Assembly: GCF_009687865.1 (NCBI RefSeq)
Contig: NZ_BLAE01000016.1
Location: 1-64,000 of the forward strand
Length of the DNA: 64,000 nt
Reading direction: 5' to 3'
Source of the DNA: Acrocarpospora macrocephala
GTDB lineage: Bacteria > Actinomycetota > Actinomycetes > Streptosporangiales > Streptosporangiaceae
A model generated the notes under the pieces. It was given only the letters and a program-made list of their open reading frames with translations. It did not search any database and was not told where the DNA came from. Made by a program: the position numbers and the translations under genes. Shown in pieces: positions 17,591 through 26,500 of the stretch (position 1 is its first letter; every line of letters starts with the position of its first letter).

Positions 17591-20500
17591 TCAGCGGGTG
17601 CCGGCGCGGTAGGTGACGACGAGGCCCAGGCCCTCCAGAGAGGCCCGGTCGCCGTTCAGGGTCAGGCGGAGGCCGCCGTCCGTCAGGACCAGCCCCGGGG
17701 TCGGGACCAGCCGGCCGTCGGGCAGGGGCTGGTCGCCGAGGGACAGGCGGGCGTCGCCGTCGTACACGGCGTAGAGGCCGGTGATCATCGGGCCGGACAG
17801 GTCCGGCAGGTCGTCGGCGGTCAGGGGCAGGACGAGGTCGGTGTCGAACGCCTCCCACTCCTCGGGAAACTCGCCGGGCACGTCGAAGTACATCGCGGCG
17901 GGTGAGGGCTGGAGCAGGCCGCGGACCGTCGAGGCGAAGGCGTCGCCGCCGTGCTCGGCGGTGTAGCGGAGGGTGATCTCCACGTCGGACAGGTCCTCGG
18001 GCAGGTCGCGGTCGCGCAGGCCCGGGAGCTCCAGCCGCCATGAGCTGACCGCGCCGGTGCCCTCGAAGGGCAGGTAACGCTCGTCGTCGTAGCGCAGTTC
18101 GTGCAGGCCATTGTTCTCCGCGCCCTCCGGCACATGGGACAGGGCGATGCGCTGGCTGGGACGCCAGTCGACGCGGACGTTCGCCGGAACCGCGCCCTTC
18201 GGGTCGAGGAGGTACTGCGCGGCCTTCGGTTCCGCGGCGGTGACGGTCTTGTGGGCGAGCTGGGTCAGGGTGGCGTTGACCTCGATCGGGGCTCCTTCCG
18301 CGTCGTGGAAGGCGACCGCGACCGAGCGGATCTGGCGCAGGAAGTGGCCGGGGAAGTCGCGGTCGAACAGGTCCTCCGGCAGGGTGAACTCGCACGAACC
18401 GCCCGCGCGCAGGGTCAGCAATGCGATCGGGTCGTGCTCCAGCAGGGAGACCCGCCGGGTGATCTCCAGTCGGCGGCGGTCGGTGCGCGCGTGGGCGGCC
18501 GACAGGGCGTCGAGGTCGGCCAGGAGGGTCTCCCCGGCGAGCAGTCCGCCGCGCAGGCCGTCCCAGTAGGTCGGCCGGATCACCGTCAGGTCGGTGCCGC
18601 GCTCGAACTGGTAGGCCTTCTCGGCGGCGCGGGCCATCTCGTACGCCAGCCCGTACGACTGGAAGTAGAGCTCGGTCATCCGGCCCGACATCCACTGGTA
18701 GAGCTGGTGGCCGGCGAACCTCTCGCCCATGAAGGCCGACACGGCCGCCTGCCCGGCCGCCTCGGCCAGGTGCAGGTCGAGTTCGCGCTGCGCGACGAGC
18801 AGCTGCGCCTCCCCCGAGCTGACCTGGTGGCCGAGTTCGAGCACGTCGGCCTCGGCGGCGCTGAGCTGGGCCCGCCAGTCGGCCTCGGCGCGCTCCTGCT
18901 CGGCCCGGACGCCGAGCAGCTCGCCCAGCACGCTGAGGCTCTCGGCGGCCGACTCGGCGATCCCGGCCGCGCTCTCCAGGGCCTCGCCCATGTTGTCGCC
19001 GCCGAAGGAGGTACCGAAGATGAAGGGCCCGATGAGGACCTCCGGCATGCCGAAGGCGAACGAGGCGCCGATCTTCATCCCGGCCGCCGCCGCGTGCGAG
19101 GCGGACGCCGAGGCCATCATCGAGAGCTGGGCCTCCTGGAGGGCCGACAGGCCCTCGGCGATGACGTCGCCCCATTGGGTGACCCGGTCCTCGGCCGCGT
19201 CGAGGCTCGACCGGAGCGCCTTGAGGTTCTCGGTGGCCACGGTGACCTGGGCCTCCCTGACCGCCTTGGTGAGCTCAAGCAGCGCGCCCTCCTGGCGGTC
19301 GCGCAGCAGCGCCAGCGCCTCTCCGTCGCGTTTCTCCAGCACGTCGAGGAGCCGTCCGCCCAGGTCGCGGACCCGTTCGGCGAACTCCTGCGCGCGCCTC
19401 AGCGCCACGCCGAACCGCTGGTGCGGCACCTCGGCCGGGGGCGCGGTCGTCAGGGCGGCCCCACCCGCGAGCGCGGCGCCCCGGACCAGCGCCGACGGTT
19501 CGATCGGCGGCTCGAACAGGGGCAGCGGGCTGCTGACACCCATGATGTCGAGCGAGGCCCTGATCTTGGTGAGCCGGTCGGCGACCAGGTCCCAGTAGCC
19601 GTGCAACGTGGTGTTGGCGGGCACGTGGAAGTACGGGTCGGCGACGCCGGCGTGCGGGCCGGTCATCAGCTCGTGTCCCGCCGGCAGCGCGGGCAGGGTC
19701 TCGAACGTGGCCGCCTCGCCCGCCGGGATCGTGCCGGGTTGCGCGGGGCGGCGGCCGAGGAGGTCCCAGGCCAGGATGTAGAGCATCCGGGCCTCGTCGA
19801 CGCTTTCCATGGTGTTGCGGCGGAACAGCTGGTCGCCCCAGTCGAGCAGGTTGTCGACGTACCCCATGACGACGGCCCGCCGGTAGGCCACCGGACGCAG
19901 CGCGGCGATCGTGTGCGGGTCGAACGGGTCCTCCCGGTAGGCCGCGAGCAGGCTCACGCGGTCGCCGGCGAGGTCGTACTGGCGGCCCAGTTCCATCGCG
20001 ACGGCCAGGTCCTCGCTCGGCGGGAGGTCCTTCAGCGCCTCGATGGCCGCGCGGTGGGCGGTAGTGAGCGGCTGGAGTCCCTGGAACACCGGGACCAGCG
20101 ACTCCAGCAGGGCGACGGCGTCGTCCAGTTCGGGGTTCCCCTGGGCGCGCAGGGCCTCGGCGAGCGCTCCCGGGTCGGCCGCGAGGAACGGCAGGAACCG
20201 CCAGTACTGGTCGGAGCGGGTGGGGTCGAAGACGTGCTCGTACCAGGACTTGGCCTCGTCGAAGCGCTGGGCGGCGTTGAGCGCCTGCGCGATGAGCAGC
20301 GGCGCGTGGAAGAAGATCTCCCAGTAGTAGACGCCGTTGGCGCTGTGGAAGTCGAGGTGGCTGCGGCCCGGCAGCCATTCCTCGACGACCCGCTCCGCGA
20401 GGACCCGGATGGTGGTGGAGTCGGACGTCCGCACGTCGAAGGCGGGTAGTTCGTCGGTTTCCTGGGTGGCGGTGTCGAGCAGCGCCGCCACTCCCCCGGC

Positions 20501-23500
20501 GAGCAGCCGCTGGTTCAGCTTGTACGCCGTCGAGGTGGTCAGCCGCACGATCTCGTGCTGCAGCGTGCCCAGCCGGTAGGGCCGCTGGACGGTGGCCCCG
20601 CGGGGAGTGAAGAGGTACTGGCCGGGCCGGAACCCGTCGGCGCCGGGGTCGCCTTCCAGGAACAGGTAGAGGCCGCCGTTGGTCTCCATGGCGCCCGTCA
20701 GGTTCGCGGGCAGGCCCTCCCAGGCGCCCTCGACCGGTGAGAAGTTCCACTCGAAGACCCGGGCGTAGTGGTCGGCCGTGAAGGCGTAACCCCACCACAC
20801 GCCTTTGAGGGGCCGCGGGAGCTGCCGGGGGTAGCTCTCGTCCATGTACTCGCCGAGCTCGCCCGACGGGGTGAAGGTGTAGGCCGCCAGCTGGGTGCCG
20901 CTGGTCAGGTAGAGCACGTTGCCGGAGATCCAGGCCGAGTCGACGGATTTCCAGCCGGTCGCCGGCGGCGAGACCACGGGCGGGAGCTCATTGCCGCCGC
21001 TCTGGCCGTCGTCGTCCTGGGCCAGCGGGTTGCGCGGGACGAGGGGCTGCGGCAGGAGCGGGCCGGTGAGTGGGCCCTGTAATGGGCCCTGGAGTGGAAT
21101 CGCCGTCTGGAGCACGACGGGGGTCCCGATCTGGACCACCTCCACGGGGCCGCCGGACGGGACCGGCGCCGCGGGCGGGCGCACCTTGCCCCAACGGCCG
21201 GCGATGAGCTGCGAGGCGCCGCCCCGGGAGTTGCCGTTCCTGATCGTGACGAACCGGCCGCCGTTCCCGTCGCCGTCGTCGGTGTTGTCGAACAGGTAGC
21301 GCAGGCCGTACAGCTCGAAGCCGGTGTGGACGCGGTCCCAGGACGGCAGGCTCTCCGGGTTGCCGCGGAGCGGCAGCGCGGCGGTGTCGTCGGGGGCGGG
21401 CATGATCGGGCGGCAGAGCACGCTGCCGCCCTTGTGGTCGAGGCTGAACCAGGCGCCGTCGGTGAAGCCGGCGGGCCGGTTGAACCAGACGACCGAGGCC
21501 GGGTCGATGCCGGACTCGTTGAAGATCGCCGCGACGTCCCCGGCGATGGGGGGCGGCGCGGTCACCTCGTCGAGCTCGACCGTGTACAGCTCGGGTGCCA
21601 GCGCGAACGCGGCGCCGACCACCCCGGCGCCGGTGGATGCCGTGTACGACACCCGGATCGCCTCGTGGTCGGAGCCGGGCAGCGTGCCGGTCCGCACGGT
21701 CAGGGTGACGTCGCCGATGGTGTCGGTGCGCGGCGCCCCGGTGGCCAGCAGCTGGGCGGGCATCCACTCCTGGTTGAGGTTGCAGAAGGAGTAGTAGATC
21801 TTCACGCAGCGGGCGGCGGCGGCCGGGGCCGACACGGTCTGGGTGGTCTCGCTCTGCTGGGCGGTGACGATCGTCGCGGTGTCGGGCCGCTCGGGCTGGA
21901 CAGTCTCGACCGTCGCCCAGAACGCGAAGACCCGGTCGAAGGCGCGGACCGGGTGGACCCGTGCCGCGTCCATGCGCACATCGGCCTTGAGCCACGGACC
22001 CCAGGTGGCCGAGGTCTTCTCGCCGTCACGGAAGGTGGCGTGCCGGTAGTAGTGCCGGCGCGGCTCGGTCCGGGTGCGGCCGAACAGCACGAGGCTGCGG
22101 GCGCCGTCGGCGCTCTCGTCGACGTAGCCGCCGGTGATCTCCAGGCGGGAGACCTCGGTGTACTCGTCCAGATACCTCTTGTACGCCCGCTGCGCGGTCA
22201 CCGAGGTGATGCCGCTCTGGAGCAGGTCGTTCTCCAGTTCGCGGAACGCGGGTGTCTTGGTGTCGCGCAGTTCGGGCCGCAGGTAGTTCTCCGGGTAGAG
22301 GAACACCTTCCGGTTGGCCTCCCAGACGCGGTGGTTGCGCATCCACGTCCACCAGCGGCGCAGCCGGTCCTTGGTCTCCTCGGAGGCCGGTTCGAGGTCG
22401 AGCAGCAGCCGGTGGACATACAGCTGGACGGCCGAGATGGCCTCGCGCACCCGGGAGGTGGTGCCCTGGCCGCCCATCTCGACGTCGATGAGCAGCCGTT
22501 CGAACAGGTCGCCCGGCTCGCCCACGGCACCGACGAGGGCGTCGCGCCGCACGGCGTTGTCGCGGTCGCCCCGGAGCGCGGCTAGCGCCGACGGGGCCAC
22601 GCCGGCGCGGCGGGCGACGCCGAACAGCTCGCCGGCCTTCAGCACGAACTCGATGCCCGAGGACGCGCGCAGGGTGCGCTCGGCCCACATGAGTTCCGCC
22701 GGGTCCCAGCCGAACAGGGCGCTCATCGTACGGTAGGGGTCGTCGTCGGACTCGGTGAGCGCCGTGGTCAGGGCGCCGCCGGTGGTGTGGTCGAGCAGGG
22801 TGAAGCGGGCGATGGTGTGCAGGTCGCCGAGCCGGTAGTCGGCGGTGTCGGCCCAGGCGTCGGCGATGACGCGCGGGAAGCCGCGGTCGCCGAGGCGGAC
22901 GTACTCCTCTCCCCTGGTGAGGTAGGTCCTGCCGCGCAGCGTGAACGCGCCGTCGACGCCTTCCTCGTAGTCGGGGTGCAGGTCGCCCCAGTCGTCCTCG
23001 ATGGTGCGCGGGTAGCCGGGGTCGGCCCACTGGAGGTCGGCGCCTGAGTAGCGGGCGTACTGGCCGGCGCGGAAGACGTAGAGCTCGCCCTCGGAGCCGG
23101 TGAAGGCGGCGTCGAGGCCGCCGTCGAACCGGCTGTCGACGTGCCCCCACGCCGGGGAGGGCGTGGTGGGGGCGTCGGCGCGCAGGTGGGTGCGGCCCTT
23201 GAACAGGTGGATGCCGCCCGCGCCGGCGAACCCGGCGTCGACGCCGTCGAGGAAGGCGTCTGGGAAGGCGGCCACGCCCAGGTCGTCGGCCAGGTCGCCT
23301 ATGTCGCGCGGGTAGCCGGGGTCGGCGTGCTCGCCGGTGCCCGTTCGGCGGGAGTAGCGCGGCCCCGCCAGCAGGTAGGTGCGGTCGCCCACCACGAGTT
23401 CGGCGTCGACGACCTCACCAAGCGGGCGCACCACCCCCGCGAGGTCCTCGTAGGCGGCCACGGTCTCGGTGGCGACCCGGTGCGCGCGCCCGCCCATCAC

Positions 23501-26500
23501 GACGGTCACCGTGCGCAGGTCGGCGTAGACGGCGTCGATCGTGGTCAGCGCGTCGTCGAAGGACTCGGGCAGGTTCCGGAAGGGTTCCTCCCTGCGCAGC
23601 TCACCGGCGATCGGCCGGGGGTAGCCGGGGTCGGCGGCGGTGTGGTCGTCGGTGGAGTAGCGCACGTAGCGGTCGCCGCTGAAGAGGTAGGCGGCGCCGT
23701 CCCACTCGAAGGCGGCGTCGACCGTCGCGATGCCGGTGGAGCGCGGTTCGGTGAGCGGGCCGAAGGCGCCGTCCCGGTATTCGCGGTAGCGCTCGCCGAA
23801 GTAGAACCGGTCGCCGACGGCTGTGGTCAGTTCACCGGTCAGCTCGCCGTCGAAGCCGCGCCAGAGCAGGCCGATCGGCCGCCGGGTGCCGTCACCGGGG
23901 AGCGTGTACGTGTCGCCGTGCAGCAGGACGAGGGTGTCCTCCCTCGCGACGACCGCGCGGGGCAGCCGGTCGGTGTTCCAGTGGGAGACGTCGACGACGT
24001 CGATCTCGCCGGTCTCGACGACGGCGTGCCGCATCGTGCCGTCGCCGGCCGGGTGCTCGAAGAGGTGGGTGAGCTTGCCGTCGACGTACGCGATCATGAC
24101 GGAGTCGAGCCCGAACCGCGCGGCGATCGGCTGCGGCGCCCCGCCGTCGCTGAACATCGGCCCGCTGAACAGCACGGTCCGGCCGTCCTTGACGAATCCG
24201 GCGTCCACGACCCCGAGTTCGGGGACCAGTCCCCAGGACTCGGCGATCGGGAACTCCTGGTCGACGCGGGTGTCGTAGCAGGCGGACCCCTTGAACAGGT
24301 AGGTGCCGCCGAGGACGGCGTCCAGGCCGGTGCGGAACGTCGCGGGCACCCCCGCCAGCACCCTCGGCCGCGACGACCAACCCGCCGGCCCTTCGGTGAC
24401 CAGGCGGCCGTCTTCGACGAACGCGCAGGTCACGCCGGGCGCGTCGGTGATCCGGTAGGGCTCGCGGGAGATCACGTGGGTGATGGCCCCGTCGACCAGG
24501 AAGAGGTCGCCGCCGGTCGAGTACACGGCGTCGACCCGGGTCAGCGGCACCTCGGGGGCGAACTCGGCGAGGGGGCGCGGATAGCCGGGGTCGGCAGCGC
24601 CGCCGGTGTAGCGGCGGAACTGGTCGCCGGAGAACAGGTAGACGTGGCCGTCGTGGTTGAGCGCGGCGTCGACCCGCCCGGTGCGGGTCAGCAGGTCGGG
24701 GCCGCGGCCCCAGAAGTTCGGCACCTTGGCCGGATAGCCGTCGTCGACGCGGGAGAAGTCGCCGGAGTAGCGCACGTACATGTCGCCGGAGAAGACGTAG
24801 ACGCGGCCGTCGCGGCCGGTGAAGGCGGCATCGACCGACCCGAACGGCAGGCTGTCCCACAGCGGCTCCGGCGCCGACCACCAGCGATCGCGGGCGTCGA
24901 AGGTGACGCGCCGGTCGGCGCTGAACAGGTGGGTGCGGCCGGCCGGGTCGGTGAACACCGCGTCGACGCCGAACCCGTCGGGCAGGTTCCACCAGGTGAA
25001 GGGCGGCGGGTCGGTGTCCGGGACGCGGTGGTCGGCGGTGGAGAAGCGCACGTACCGGTCACCGAACAGGTGGGTCTTCCCGTCGAGCGTGAAGGCGGCG
25101 TCGACGCGGGTCAGCCCGCCCCAGTCGGGGGCGATGAGCCGCGGGAAGCCGAGGTCGGCGCGGGAATAGTCCGGGCCGCTGTAGCGGGTGTAGCTGTCGC
25201 CGCTGAACAGGTAGGTGAACCCGTCGAGACCGACGAACGCGGCGTCGACGCGGGTCAGCGGCCGGTGCACGCCCCACCGGTCGGTGGTGGCCACGACCTG
25301 GGCGCCGTCATGGGCACCGGCGCGGAGCGCGACCGTGCGGCCGTCCTTGAACAGGTGCATCACGCCGTCGTCGTCGCGGAAGGCGGCCTGGACGCCGATC
25401 TCGAACTCGGCGGGCACCCCCGGGAAGTGCGTGGCGATCGGCACGGGATAGCCGTCGTCGGCGTAGCCGTCGGCGTGTTCGAGGCTCTGGCCGTGCTTGA
25501 CGACCATGCGGCCGATCAGGGCGTACACCCCGCTGGCATCGGCGTAGACGGTGTCGGGCGGGCCTTCCGGCAGGTCCGGCGAGCCGTCGAAGGAGGTCTC
25601 GGGGAGCTCGCCGAACTCCTCGGCCGGGCGCGGGAAGCCCTCGTCGACGCGGGAGAAGTCGGTGGAGGAGTAGCGGACGTACTGGTCGCCGGAGAACAGG
25701 TAGGTCCTGCCGTCCGCGTCGACGTGGGCGGCCTCGACGGGGCCGGTGGTGAAGGCGTTGCGGACGGCTCCCCAGGAGCGGGTGCCGGGCACCCAGCGCT
25801 GCCCGCCCTTGGCCCGGACCAGCACCTTGGCGCCGTCGACCAGCCATTCGCTCCCGTCGGGGCGGACGAAGGCGGCGTCGACCCGGGTCAGGCCACCCGG
25901 CAGCGGATGCGTGTCGACGAGAGCGCGGGTGGCCGACGCGTACCGCCAGTAGCGGTCGCCGGAGAACAGGTAGACGTGCCCGTCGGAGCTCTCCAGCAGG
26001 GCGTCGATCCGGGTCACCTCGGCGGGCAGCGCGAGCGGCTCCGGGTGACGGCCGGTCAACGCCAGGTCGCGGAACACCGTCACGACCAGTTCCGGCCCCA
26101 TGCCGAGCTTCTCCGCGAAGGACGCGAACGCCTTCACCCGGCGGCGCAGCAAGCCCTCGGCGGGGTCGGCGAGCGCCGCGACGTCGACGCCCATCCCGTC
26201 GCAGATCGCCTGCGTGAGCGGCCCGAACGTGTCCTCGGCCGCCTGGGCGAGCGCGTCGCGGCGGGCCGACTCGACGGCGGCGAGGGTCTCCCCGATCTCC
26301 TCGACCCCGGCGGAGATCTCCACGGCGACCGAGCTGAGCAGCGCGAACACCTCGGCGGCGTAGTCGTCCATGCCGGGCAGCCCGAACGCGAGCACGTTGT
26401 ACGGCCGGACGAAGAAGGCCAGCCGGCCGGCCGGCACGGCGAGCCGGTCGTCGAGGTCACCACGCCGGGCGAGCAGGCCGAGCAGCCCCTCGGTCTCCTC

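Noticed and set aside
17577..19175. Upstream extension of the deaminase frame to give a 1247-residue protein
   Set aside because: The extension overlaps the Tc gene in another frame with Arg/Pro-rich nonsense. The ATG at 17576 has a good ribosome binding site right after the Tc stop.
22800..26000. Possible CRISPR-like or DNA tandem repeats in the Tc-like gene
   Set aside because: The periodicity is at protein level (hemopexin repeats); DNA units differ and there are no constant repeats with unique spacers.
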